Position numbers and translations under genes: made by a program. Under the pieces are notes generated by a model. The model saw only the letters and a list, made by a program, of their open reading frames with translations, was not told the origin of the DNA and ran no database searches. A DNA stretch of 24,936 nucleotides, taken from assembly GCA_021443405.1 (NCBI GenBank), contig JABUUA010000019.1, positions 21,949-46,884 of the forward strand, in the 5' to 3' direction. This DNA is from Bacteroidaceae bacterium. Lineage in GTDB: Bacteria; Bacteroidota; Bacteroidia; Bacteroidales; Bacteroidaceae. The first letter of the stretch is position 1. Every line of letters starts with the position of its first letter. Below, piece after piece: positions 15,612-24,936 of this stretch.

Positions 15612-18600
15612 TTAGAAGGTTACAGTGATACCGCCTGAGATGGTGCGGATGGGCTTGTAGTAGGTGTTGCCGCTACCGCCGGTGATGCTCTGGCGAGGAT
15701 CGAGACCCTGACGCTTTGACCATACCCAGATGTTGTCGGCTACAGCGTAGAGACGAATCTTCTGGACGTTGATTTTGCGCAACAGCGTCTTGGGCAGGTT
15801 GTAGCCCAGCGTTACGTTCTGCAGCGAGATGTACGAGGCGCTGGTCAGGAAACGGTCTGAAGTACTGGCCATGTTAATGTCGTTGTAGCTGACGCGGGGA
15901 ATGTTGCTACCCTGGTTGGTGGGGCTCCAAGCATCGAGCATGTCCACGTGGATGGCGCTACCGCGTGAGAGGTTCATCAGGCTGGCATAAGCACCATCAT
16001 ACACCTGACCGCCAATCTGATACTGGAAGTCAGCAGAGATATCGAAGTCCTTAATCTCGAAGCTGGTGCCGAAACCACCGTAAACGTCGGGCATGCAATC
16101 GCCGCACAGGTAGTCCGAAGCCTCAGAATAGGTGGTGGTGGTCACCACGTCCTTCACTACCTTGCAACCGTTGGCATCCTTCACGATGTTACCGCTTGCG
16201 TCGGTTTCATAGACGTTCTTGTACCAGAGTGACTGACCATCGGCGGCCACACCTGCGTACTTACGTGCGAAGTAGGTAGCGTATGAACGGCCCTCACCAT
16301 AGAAATAGTTGCCGCTGGTGTAACCCCAAACGCCGTCGATTTCCTGAGTCTTACGTGAGGGAGCCAGCATGGTAATCTTGTTGCGGTTGCTGGTCACGTT
16401 GGTGTAAACGTTCCAAGTGAAGTCCTTGGTGCGGATGACGTCGGCGTGCAAATCAACTTCGATACCACGGTTCACCATGTTACCGACGTTTTCGTAAGAA
16501 CCGGTGTAACCCATTGACATGGGCAGCGAAACAAACGAAAGCATGTCGTTGGTGCGGTTGGCGTAGAACTCGATGCCTCCATAGAGGCGACCCTTCCACA
16601 ATGAGAACTCGACACCAGCGTTCAGCTTCGCGTTCTTTTCCCAGCTGGTCTTGGGAGCACCCATGGTGGTGCTGGGTACGAGAGAAATCTGGTCGTTGAC
16701 GTTTTCGATACCATAGAGGTTGATGTAACGATAAGAACCGATGCCGTCGTTACCGTTCTCACCGTATGAGAACTTCAGCTTCAGCTCGTCCACCCATTTT
16801 GCATTAAACCACTTTTCCTTGTTCATCATCCAACCGGCACCAACCGACCAGAAATTACCCCAGCGATTGTCGGGATGGAAGATGGAAGAACCTTGGCGAA
16901 CAAACGAAGCACTACCGAAGTACTGGTCGTTGTAGCTGTACATGGCGCGAGCCAACCACGATTCGGTGTTGTAGCTGCCGGCGCTTGATGAGGCAGAACC
17001 CATGACAACGGCGGTGTTCAGCTCGGCACTATCGTCGAAAAAGGTGTTTGTCTTGTAGCCTGACAGAGAATAAGAGTGGTCTTTGTAGTACTCATGACCA
17101 GCCATCACTTCCACGTCGTGGTTGCCAAACACCTTGTGCCAGTTCAGACGCTGCTGGTAGTTCTGGCTCCAAGTGCGGTCGTGACCCACAGAATTGATAC
17201 CGTTCTGGCTGGCGTACTGACCGAAGTAACGGTTGGTGGTGCTCATACCGCGGTCCTCGTTGAGGCCGATGGTGTTGAGGCTGTAGAAGGTAAAGCCGAG
17301 GGGAAGATAGATTTCGGCGTTCATGTTGCCGTTGAAGGCGTTGCCAGTGGTAGTGCCAATCTGCAGACGGTTGTCTGAGACAGGGTTCGACTGGCTCAAG
17401 AAGGGACGGGTGAGACCCAGGAACGAACGGTTTTCTCCATAGTCGTACTGCACCATGCCCGTCTGCTGGTTCACGATGATGTGGCCCTGTGCGTCACGGA
17501 CGTACATGGGGTAGATGGGGGCCATGTTGCCAAAGGCAAAGGCGTTGGCACTTGAGTTGCTGGCGCCGTCTTCGCCCAGAGAATCCATGTCGTAGTGAGC
17601 ATAGTTCATGTTGCCGCTTATCTTCAGCCACTTCTTCACCATGTAGTCGGCCTTCAAGCGCGTAGTGAAACGCTTGTAGCTGGAAGCGTAGGTGATACCC
17701 TCGTTGTCGAGGTAGTTGGCCGAAGCGTAGAAACTACCACGCTCGTTGGCGCCGTTGGCGCTCACGGTGTACTCCTGACGGAGGCTGTTGTGGTAGGTTT
17801 CGTCAATCCAGTCGTCGGGGGTGATGAAGTAGTTGTTACCATCGACGCCCGTTACCACGCGACCGAGCGTGGCGTTGGGGTTGAGCTTGCCGTTGGTACC
17901 AATCATGTACTCGCCCTGAGGCACGTTGTACACGTTGTAAATCAAACCGTACTGGTCGCTGTTGATGAGGTTGTTGTTTGCCCAAACGTGAGCACCGCTC
18001 TCGGTGGCACCCAATTTGTTCATGGCGTAGTTCTTCAGACCCGTGTACCACATTTCGTAGTAGCCGGCGGGGTGGCTGATTTTGTTGTACTCAGGCACGG
18101 CCTTCTGGTTTGAACCCCACTTGGCGTCCACGGTGATGGTGGCGTCCTGGCCACGCTTGGCACCCTTGGTGGTGACCAGAATGACACCGTTACCACCGCG
18201 TGCACCGTAAAGGGCCGAGGCAGCAGCGTCCTTGAGGACGGTCATGCTCTCCACGTCGATGGGGTTGATGTCGTTGAGGCTGCCAGAGAAGGGAGCACCG
18301 TCCACAACAATCAGGGGGCTGTTACCAGCATTGATAGAGTTGATACCACGGATGCGAACCGAGGGAGTGTAACCGGGCTGACCGGTTGCGTTGGTAATCT
18401 GCACACCAGCTGCCTTACCGCGCAGAGCGTCAACAGCGTTGGTGACCTGTACCTTTTCGATGTCCTCGGAACCCACCACTGTGGCGGAACCCGTAAAGGT
18501 TGACTTTTTCTGCGTACCGTAAGCAACCACCATCACCTCGTCCATGGCCTTGTTGTCGGTCTCGAGAGAAATGGTCATCACGGGTTTCACGCGTACTACC

Positions 18601-18848
18601 TGGGGAAGCATACCTGCGCAAGAGATTCTCAGGTTCTTGGCAGATGCGGGGAGGTTCGTAAGCACGAACTGACCTTCTGCATTGGTCACGACACCAGTCT
18701 TGGTGCCGTCGATCATTACAGAGGCTCCAGGGATAGGCTCGCCGTCCTCAGCCGAGAGCACCGTACCGGTGACCTTGGCAACCTGGGCGGTAGCCAGACT
18801 TACCACTGCAAAGAGGCAAGTCAGAAAAAGCATGATTTTCTTTTTCAT
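15612..18848 (-). CDS. SusC/RagA family TonB-linked outer-membrane transporter
   Basis: The 1078-residue protein is the barrel of a SusCD importer, energised by TonB-ExbBD. In order it has a signal peptide (1 to about 21, SLATA/Q), a carboxypeptidase-D-regulatory-like domain (about 24-98, with TGTVLSAEDGEPIPGASVMI), the DEVMVVAYGTQKKSTFTGS linker typical of SusC, a plug domain (about 110-235, with VRIRGINSINAGNSPLIVVD and VLKDAAASALYGARGGNGVI), and a 22-strand barrel ending in RTISGGITVTF. It has no N-terminal secretin/STN extension, so it does not carry the usual anti-sigma signalling domain. The 5' leader is about 105 bases. Regulation is therefore probably by a regulator encoded elsewhere, because none lies next to it. 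Confidence 0.97.
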   Translation of the reverse strand: MKKKIMLFLTCLFAVVSLATAQVAKVTGTVLSAEDGEPIPGASVMIDGTKTGVVTNAEGQFVLTNLPASAKNLRISCAGMLPQVVRVKPVMTISLETDNKAMDEVMVVAYGTQKKSTFTGSATVVGSEDIEKVQVTNAVDALRGKAAGVQITNATGQPGYTPSVRIRGINSINAGNSPLIVVDGAPFSGSLNDINPIDVESMTVLKDAAASALYGARGGNGVILVTTKGAKRGQDATITVDAKWGSNQKAVPEYNKISHPAGYYEMWYTGLKNYAMNKLGATESGAHVWANNNLINSDQYGLIYNVYNVPQGEYMIGTNGKLNPNATLGRVVTGVDGNNYFITPDDWIDETYHNSLRQEYTVSANGANERGSFYASANYLDNEGITYASSYKRFTTRLKADYMVKKWLKISGNMNYAHYDMDSLGEDGASNSSANAFAFGNMAPIYPMYVRDAQGHIIVNQQTGMVQYDYGENRSFLGLTRPFLSQSNPVSDNRLQIGTTTGNAFNGNMNAEIYLPLGFTFYSLNTIGLNEDRGMSTTNRYFGQYASQNGINSVGHDRTWSQNYQQRLNWHKVFGNHDVEVMAGHEYYKDHSYSLSGYKTNTFFDDSAELNTAVVMGSASSSAGSYNTESWLARAMYSYNDQYFGSASFVRQGSSIFHPDNRWGNFWSVGAGWMMNKEKWFNAKWVDELKLKFSYGENGNDGIGSYRYINLYGIENVNDQISLVPSTTMGAPKTSWEKNAKLNAGVEFSLWKGRLYGGIEFYANRTNDMLSFVSLPMSMGYTGSYENVGNMVNRGIEVDLHADVIRTKDFTWNVYTNVTSNRNKITMLAPSRKTQEIDGVWGYTSGNYFYGEGRSYATYFARKYAGVAADGQSLWYKNVYETDASGNIVKDANGCKVVKDVVTTTTYSEASDYLCGDCMPDVYGGFGTSFEIKDFDISADFQYQIGGQVYDGAYASLMNLSRGSAIHVDMLDAWSPTNQGSNIPRVSYNDINMASTSDRFLTSASYISLQNVTLGYNLPKTLLRKINVQKIRLYAVADNIWVWSKRQGLDPRQSITGGSGNTYYKPIRTISGGITVTF

Positions 18849-18958
18849 GAATCCTTTTTACTTTTGAGTTAGTTTTACTTTATTTATTTGTTTTCATTTT
18901 CGCTTGAGTCCACTCTTTTTACCTTATCTTTTAGCAGAAACAACGCTACATTTGGGCG

Positions 18959-18989
18959 CAAAGTTAACACTTTTTTAGGAAAATTAAAA
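18959..18989 (-). promoter_or_regulatory. Promoter of the susC operon
   Basis: On the minus strand TAACTTTG (18966-18959) fits the TAnnTTTG -7 box. TTTT, one base from the TTTG -33 consensus, lies 19 bases upstream. Transcription would begin near 18953, leaving an A-rich leader of about 105 bases before the ATG at 18848. Confidence 0.6.
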
Positions 18990-19303
18990 GTAATTGTGCT
19001 GAAAATATGCTCTTGGGCTTCGGATATTAACATTACGGTAGCACAATGTCGGCTAAATGGTGCTGAAAGGATGGATTTGTGGGCTTTCTGCTTTACAAAA
19101 TGATAGTTGGCGGGGCGGCGTTGGCATGTAGGCCGCGCACCTGCGTGTGAGTGCTCGCGTATCAGGGAGAGAAATGCGGGAATACTATAATAGTTTGCGC
19201 GTACGTGCGCACGAGCAAAGAGAATCTTTCTTATATTTCTACACCGGCCACTGGTCGTTGAGTGGCAACTGACGTTGTTTCGATATGTTGTAACGCGTGT
19301 AGG
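18990..19303. other. Gene-free region upstream of susC with repeated words
   Basis: No convincing gene lies here. ATTGTGCT (18993-19000) and AGCACAAT (19040-19047) are a perfect inverted pair, and GTGCTGAAA occurs at 18996-19004 and again at 19060-19068. Together they place three TGCT-type half-sites just upstream of the susC promoter. Farther on are ACTATAATAGT (19184-19194) and a 6-bp hairpin GCCACT/AGTGGC at 19247-19266. The repeated words could bind a regulator of the susC operon; this is an inference. Confidence 0.45.
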
Positions 19304-19335
19304 TTGGCTGTAAGTAAACGGTAATCCTATATTTG
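19304..19335 (+). promoter_or_regulatory. Plus-strand promoter-like sequence facing valS
   Basis: TTG at 19304-19306 and TATATTTG at 19328-19335 are 21 bases apart, which fits the Bacteroidota promoter pattern. The transcript would start near 19342, run through the hairpin at 19350-19407 and enter valS in antisense. No protein-coding gene lies downstream on this strand. Confidence 0.4.
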
Positions 19336-19349
19336 CTTACACCGCAACA

Positions 19350-19407
19350 TACACCACCGCCGGGCGCTATCTTTCAGTAGATGAGCGTCCGGCGGTATAA
19401 GGGTGTA
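19350..19407. other. Large imperfect hairpin downstream of valS
   Basis: The core stem is ACCGCCGGGCGCT (19356-19368) paired with AGCGTCCGGCGGT (19384-19396), with one G-U pair. An inner ATCT/AGAT stem and an outer TACACC/GGTGTA stem lengthen it. A second hairpin (TGTAAGTAAA/TTTGCTTACA, 19309-19341) adjoins it. No T tract follows on either strand, so it is not a standard terminator. It could protect the valS mRNA end or belong to a small RNA. Confidence 0.5.
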
Positions 19408-19469
19408 GGTAAAACGCAATGCTTTCTTCGCGCACGAGGGCTTGTTAGGCGCTTGTCGGCAGTCGGGCG

Positions 19470-22157
<2,688 letters not shown>

Positions 22158-22208
22158 ATAATTGTTGTGTTTTTGTTACGAATGCACGGGGCAAATCTGC
22201 CCAAACAG

Positions 22209-22236
22209 ACTGCAAAATTACAAAAAAGTTTGCAGT
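22209..22236. promoter_or_regulatory. Perfect inverted repeat over the valS -7 box
   Basis: ACTGCAAA (22209-22216) and TTTGCAGT (22229-22236) form a perfect 8-bp inverted repeat with a 12-base A/T-rich centre. It overlaps TAATTTTG (22220-22213, minus), a match to the -7 consensus for valS. The arrangement resembles an operator; no -33 element is clear. Confidence 0.4.
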
Positions 22237-22264
22237 TTATGACTACGTTGTGCTGTTTTCTTTG

Positions 22265-22272
22265 TAATTTTG
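22265..22272 (+). promoter_or_regulatory. Possible -7 box for mazG
   Basis: TAATTTTG on the plus strand fits TAnnTTTG and lies 50 bases before the mazG ATG at 22323. No TTTG is found at the right -33 distance, so the support is limited. Confidence 0.35.
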
Positions 22273-22322
22273 TCGCTAATAATTTCTTTAAGATTACGCA
22301 AGTGCATACACGTGAAGAAAAA

Positions 22323-23126
22323 ATGAAAGCATTCGGGCGTCTGCTCGATATCATGGACGACCTGCGGGAGAAATGCCCGTGGGACCGCAAACAGACCTAC
22401 GAGAGTCTGCGTCCCAATACCGTGGAGGAGACGTTCGAACTCTGCGACGCGCTCATCCGTAACGATGAGAAGAACATCTGCAAGGAACTTGGCGACGTGC
22501 TGCTGCATGTGATTTTCTATGCCAAGATAGGAAGCGAAGGCGGCAATTTTGACATTGCCGACGTGTGCAATCAGTTGTGTGACAAGCTCATTTTCCGTCA
22601 TCCGCACGTCTATGGCGACGCCGTGGCCGAGACGGCAGGCGACGTTCGCCGCACATGGGAGCAGATAAAGCAAAAGGAAAAGGACGGCAACAAGACGGTG
22701 TTGTCAGGCGTTCCCGACGCGCTGCCCGCCCTCATCAAGGCGTATCGCATCCAGGACAAGGCGCGCAACGTGGGCTTCGACTGGGAGCAGCGTGAGGATG
22801 TGTGGGAGAAAGTGCACGAGGAACTGGGCGAACTGCGTGCCGAACTGGCCAAGGACGACCGGCAGAGGAGTACCGAGGAGTTTGGTGATTTCCTGTTCAG
22901 TCTCATCAATGCGGCGCGTCTCTATCACATCAATCCCGATAACGCGCTGGAGCTCACCAACCAGAAATTCATCCGTCGCTTCAACTACGTGGAAGCCAAG
23001 GCCAAGGAACAAGGCAAGGCTCTCAAGGACATGACCCTTGCCGAGATGGATGAACTTTGGGAGGAGGCTAAGAAGGACCCCACCCCCGGCCCCTCCCCCG
23101 CGGGGGAGGGGAGCAAAGATTCCTAA
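22323..23126 (+). CDS. mazG: Nucleoside triphosphate pyrophosphohydrolase MazG
   Basis: MazG hydrolyses (d)NTPs to NMP and pyrophosphate, cleaning the nucleotide pool; in E. coli it also affects ppGpp and cell survival. From the ATG at 22323 (preceded by an AGAAAAA stretch) it has 267 residues, close to E. coli MazG at 263. The longer open frame from 22167 encodes a non-conserved N-terminus and runs through the likely promoter, so it is rejected. The first MazG domain shows KCPWDRKQTYESLRPNTVEE, the metal-binding EExxE (E35, E36, E39) and ELGD (E55, D58). The second carries WEKVHEELGEL and EEFGDFLFSLINAARLY. The last 15 residues (PTPGPSPAGEGSKDS) are not MazG sequence; they come from a GC-rich repeat that supplies the gene's 3' end. 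Confidence 0.96.
   Translation: MKAFGRLLDIMDDLREKCPWDRKQTYESLRPNTVEETFELCDALIRNDEKNICKELGDVLLHVIFYAKIGSEGGNFDIADVCNQLCDKLIFRHPHVYGDAVAETAGDVRRTWEQIKQKEKDGNKTVLSGVPDALPALIKAYRIQDKARNVGFDWEQREDVWEKVHEELGELRAELAKDDRQRSTEEFGDFLFSLINAARLYHINPDNALELTNQKFIRRFNYVEAKAKEQGKALKDMTLAEMDELWEEAKKDPTPGPSPAGEGSKDS
23077..23114 (+). repeat. GC-rich dispersed repeat, copy 1, inside the 3' end of mazG
   Basis: An ACCCCACCCCC lead-in is followed by a perfect 22-bp palindrome at 23090-23111 (arm CCCCTCCCCCG). It is read through in frame as PTPGPSPAGEGS. Short repeats of this type, recognised by their PTPGPSP translation, are scattered through many Bacteroidota genomes. Confidence 0.8.
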
Positions 23127-23139
23127 CACAAGAATAAAT

Positions 23140-23175
23140 CCCCCTCCCCCCACGGGGGAGGGTTGGGGTGGGGTT
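23140..23175 (-). repeat. GC-rich dispersed repeat, copy 2, inverted
   Basis: The reverse complement reads AACCCCACCCCAACCC and then a CCCTCCCCC/GGGGGAGGG hairpin, matching copy 1 with a few changes. The two copies face each other 25 bases apart, between mazG and the convergent Spy-like gene. Together they could fold into a long stem that stops transcription in both directions. Confidence 0.8.
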
Positions 23176-23179
23176 ACCT

Positions 23180-23626
23180 CTATTTCCTCTTACTCCCAAA
23201 CTCCTGCAGCATCTCGCGGTGGAAGGCGTCGTCGGCCATCTTTACGCCGAAGACCTTGCAGGCGGGAATCACCTTACACATTTTCTTGTAGTAGTTGGCC
23301 TCTATCTTGGCCTGCTCCACGTTACACTCCATCATGGTCTCCACGGCTTTGGTGCAGTCGCTGTCGCTGGCAGGGTGCTTGTGGTTCTTGCGCATCTTAT
23401 ACACCTTGCCCATCGCCTCGCGTTGTTTCTGCTTCATCTCGTGGTAGAGCGGGAACAGACGCTTGGCCTCGTCGGGGCAGAGATGGGCGTGCTCGGTGAT
23501 GTACGCCTCCACGCGCGCCTTGAATTCTGCGGGGTTGAAGTGCGGTCTATGCGGTGGCCGTTGGCCTTGTGCCATGGTGAGACTGCTGATGAGCAGCGCC
23601 ACGAAAAGAGTGAGAGCCTTTTTCAT
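23180..23626 (-). CDS. Spy/CpxP-like periplasmic protein, Cys/His-rich
   Basis: The 148-residue product has a clear signal peptide (1 to about 19, LTMA/Q) and an otherwise helical, highly charged body, with FNPAEFKARVEAYITEHAHL and ALTLFVALL as landmarks. Length, helical makeup, position next to a sigma/anti-sigma pair and a late DDAFHREMLQEFG helix resemble Spy/CpxP/ZraP-type periplasmic chaperones or sensors. Unlike typical Spy it has five Cys (LCPDE, DCTK, ECNVE, MCKV, ACKV) and several His (PPHRPHF, NHKHP), which may bind metal or form disulfides. The ATG lies 1 base after the anti-sigma stop. Family placement rests on general character, not on a clear signature. Confidence 0.65.
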   Translation of the reverse strand: MKKALTLFVALLISSLTMAQGQRPPHRPHFNPAEFKARVEAYITEHAHLCPDEAKRLFPLYHEMKQKQREAMGKVYKMRKNHKHPASDSDCTKAVETMMECNVEQAKIEANYYKKMCKVIPACKVFGVKMADDAFHREMLQEFGSKRK

Positions 23627-23627
23627 A

Positions 23628-23945
23628 TCAATAAGCTTCTGTCAGATACTCGGCAATCTCCATGTTATCGACGAGGGAGTAGTCGAGCATCTCGTTCATG
23701 TATTCGGTCTGAGCCTCCGCTTCGGCAAGGGTCTGCTGGCGGTTGGCCTGCCAGTAGAGCGTGCCGGCAGCACCGGCAACGAGCACCACGGCCGCGGCGT
23801 AGGGCATTGCACGGCGCAGCCAACTGGTGCGACGCTTGCGGGGCAAGCGCTCCATCAGGCGCTGGTCGAATTGCTCGAAGTAGCCTTCCGGGGTGCGGAA
23901 AGGGTTTTCCTTGGCCCGTTGTGTGAGGATGTCTTCTTCTTTCAT
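23628..23945 (-). CDS. Probable anti-sigma factor, single-pass membrane protein
   Basis: From the ATG at 23945 the protein has 105 residues: a cytoplasmic N-terminus (MKEEDILTQRAKENPFRTPE, then GYFEQFDQRLMERLP), a basic patch, one membrane helix at about 46-66 (MPYAAAVVLVAGAAGTLYW), and a short acidic periplasmic tail. The ENPFRTPEGYF motif is common in small membrane proteins next to ECF sigma genes in Bacteroidales. There is no zinc-binding (ZAS) His-x3-Cys-x2-Cys motif. An in-frame ATG at 23972 would add nine residues; the inner start follows AGG and gives the usual N-terminus. It sits between the sigma gene and the Spy-like gene, so it probably holds the sigma factor at the membrane. Confidence 0.7.
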   Translation of the reverse strand: MKEEDILTQRAKENPFRTPEGYFEQFDQRLMERLPRKRRTSWLRRAMPYAAAVVLVAGAAGTLYWQANRQQTLAEAEAQTEYMNEMLDYSLVDNMEIAEYLTEAY

Positions 23946-23978
23946 CATACCTATATGATTGGTTTTGTGCATAAAGGT

Positions 23979-24515
23979 TTATTCCAATGCATTGAAAAAA
24001 TCGGTTATTTTCTTCACGGCGAAGTGGTAGGTGGCTTTCAGCGCGCCCACGCTGGTGCCGAGTATCTCGCTCATCTCCTCGTACTTCTGCTCCTCGTAGT
24101 ATTTCATCAGGAACACCTGACGCTGCTTGGGCGGCAGGGTGGCGATGGCTTGCTGCAGTTGGCGCTGCGTCTCGTCGCCGTCGAAGTAAGGGTCGCTCTG
24201 CAAGAAATTAGCGGTGGTGTCGTCCACCGACTGCGTCGGCATCTTCTGCCGCTCGAGGAAATTCAGCGTTTCGTTGTAGGCGATGCGGTAGAGCCACGTG
24301 CTCACCTTCGACTGGCCGCGGAAGCTGTCGAGCCCCGTCCACGCCTTGAGAAACGTGTTTTGCAGCACGTCGTCGGCGTCCTCGTGACGTACCACCATGC
24401 GGCGAATCTGCCAGTACAAGGGCTGCTTGTATTGGGCCACCAGACCGGAGAAGGCTGTTTCGCGGGTCTTGTCGTCGTGCAGTAGCTGCAGGAGAAGCGT
24501 TTCGTCGGCTGCCAT
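23979..24515 (-). CDS. ECF-type RNA polymerase sigma factor
   Basis: The 178-residue protein has the two conserved domains of ECF sigma factors. Region 2 covers about 24-90, with FSGLVAQYKQPLYWQIRRMV, the core-binding HEDADDVLQNTFLKAW, and SFRGQSKVSTWLYRIAYNET for -10 recognition. Region 4 covers about 120-175, with LPPKQRQVFLMKYYEEQKYE and the helix-turn-helix LGTSVGALKATYHFAVKKI. It stands 53 bases after the L,D-transpeptidase gene and is followed by the probable anti-sigma gene and the Spy-like gene. The order suggests it responds to an envelope signal and may control its own operon. No autoregulated promoter could be picked out in the 53-base gap. Confidence 0.95.
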   Translation of the reverse strand: MAADETLLLQLLHDDKTRETAFSGLVAQYKQPLYWQIRRMVVRHEDADDVLQNTFLKAWTGLDSFRGQSKVSTWLYRIAYNETLNFLERQKMPTQSVDDTTANFLQSDPYFDGDETQRQLQQAIATLPPKQRQVFLMKYYEEQKYEEMSEILGTSVGALKATYHFAVKKITDFFNALE

Positions 24516-24568
24516 CGGTTATTGGACGGTGAGAGGGCGGAAAGGTTTAATCTGTCGTCGCTGGCTTT

Positions 24569-24936
24569 TCACCACGTCAGGGCGTTGGCGATAACCTGGT
24601 CATACCCGTAAGTGTCGGGGTGCTCTCGCAAGGTGCCGTCGGCGTCGGGGTAGAGCGTGTAGTAGTCAATCCAGAGCGGAACGGGGCGCCGGAACGAGAG
24701 CGAGTGCAGGGGTTCGAAGTCGGGATTCTCCTCGAGGAACTGCCGGCCGCGCTCTGTCAGTGGGGGGAGGTCGATGGCCATGCGGATGCGGTCGATGGTC
24801 CATTCGCTGGCGTCGTCGCCTAAGAGAAAGAGGGCCAGGTCGAGCGGACGCTGCAGACGGATGCAACCGTGGCTCACGGCGCGGTTGGCACGACTGAAGG
24901 CCCCGGGCGAATTGGTGTCGTGGAGATAGACCGCGA
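24569..24936 (-). CDS. L,D-transpeptidase (YkuD domain), C-terminal part only
   Basis: The gene enters from the right edge; only its last 122 codons are present. The catalytic signature is complete: YLHDTNSPGAFSRANRAV followed by SHGCIRLQRP, where Cys of HGCIR is the nucleophile. L,D-transpeptidases make 3-3 cross-links in peptidoglycan or attach proteins to it, in the periplasm. The tail after the catalytic site (FRRPVPLWIDYYTLYPDADG) is like that of the large YcbB/LdtD-type enzymes, with residues after it ending in YGYDQVIANALTW. It is probably the first gene of the sigma operon or is read through into it. The rest of the domain architecture lies outside the window. Confidence 0.92.
   Translation of the reverse strand, partial: AVYLHDTNSPGAFSRANRAVSHGCIRLQRPLDLALFLLGDDASEWTIDRIRMAIDLPPLTERGRQFLEENPDFEPLHSLSFRRPVPLWIDYYTLYPDADGTLREHPDTYGYDQVIANALTW

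Noticed and set aside
15612..18848. A SusC with a signalling (STN) domain linked to a nearby sigma factor
   Set aside because: The N-terminus goes straight from the signal peptide into the CarboxypepD-like and plug domains. The ECF sigma in this window is about 5 kb away with its own anti-sigma.
22167..22322. An N-terminal extension of MazG by 52 residues
   Set aside because: The extra residues are not MazG-like, the region holds the promoter-like TAATTTTG, and the inner ATG gives the standard MazG start.
23077..23175. A CRISPR array or transposon end at the GC-rich repeats
   Set aside because: There are only two inverted copies, with no regular spacers, no transposase and no target duplication.

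Overview
The window looks like a chromosomal segment of a Bacteroidales bacterium, most likely Prevotella or a close relative. The reasons are an intact SusC/SusD pair, several -7 boxes of the Bacteroidota type (TAnnTTTG) with almost no Shine-Dalgarno sequences, a Bacteroidota-length SecA of 1129 residues, a C10 (streptopain/interpain) peptidase with a Prevotella-style C-terminal tail, and a dispersed GC-rich intergenic repeat that reads as a PTPGPSPAGEG peptide at the end of MazG. No rRNA, tRNA, insertion sequence, phage gene or CRISPR array was seen.

Layout. (1) 1-3027, minus strand: coaX (pantothenate kinase), an outer-membrane beta-barrel protein, lptC (LPS export) and the start of a CNNM/DUF21 membrane protein. 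These genes overlap or abut, as in one operon. (2) 3054-9823, plus strand: a consensus promoter drives a DUF4105/Lnb-type lipoprotein N-acyltransferase, an alkaline-phosphatase-superfamily protein that has lost most of its metal ligands, secA and a small acidic protein of unknown function. A strong intrinsic terminator follows. (3) 9824-10107: gene-free, with a cluster of palindromes and a terminator serving the opposite strand. (4) 10108-12254, minus: a secreted C10 cysteine peptidase followed 3 bases later by a YjbR-family protein. (5) 12301-18989, minus: a susC-susD-surface lipoprotein operon with its own promoter and terminator. No carbohydrate-active enzyme is in view, so its substrate is open; peptides are one possibility because of the peptidase next door. 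(6) 18990-19469: gene-free, with repeated TGCT-containing words, a plus-strand promoter-like sequence and a large imperfect hairpin. (7) 19470-23126: divergent valS and mazG sharing a 165-base control region. (8) 23077-23175: two inverted copies of a GC-rich repeat between mazG and the next operon. (9) 23180-24936, minus: an L,D-transpeptidase (cut by the window edge), an ECF sigma factor, a likely anti-sigma factor and a Cys/His-rich Spy/CpxP-like periplasmic protein, which together resemble an envelope-stress module.

Most of the window concerns building or policing the cell envelope: protein export (SecA), lipoprotein maturation (Lnb), LPS transport (LptC), outer-membrane uptake (SusCD), cell-wall cross-linking (L,D-transpeptidase) and stress signalling (sigma/anti-sigma/Spy-like). 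The observation most worth following up is the apparently dead phosphatase-fold protein kept between lnb and secA.
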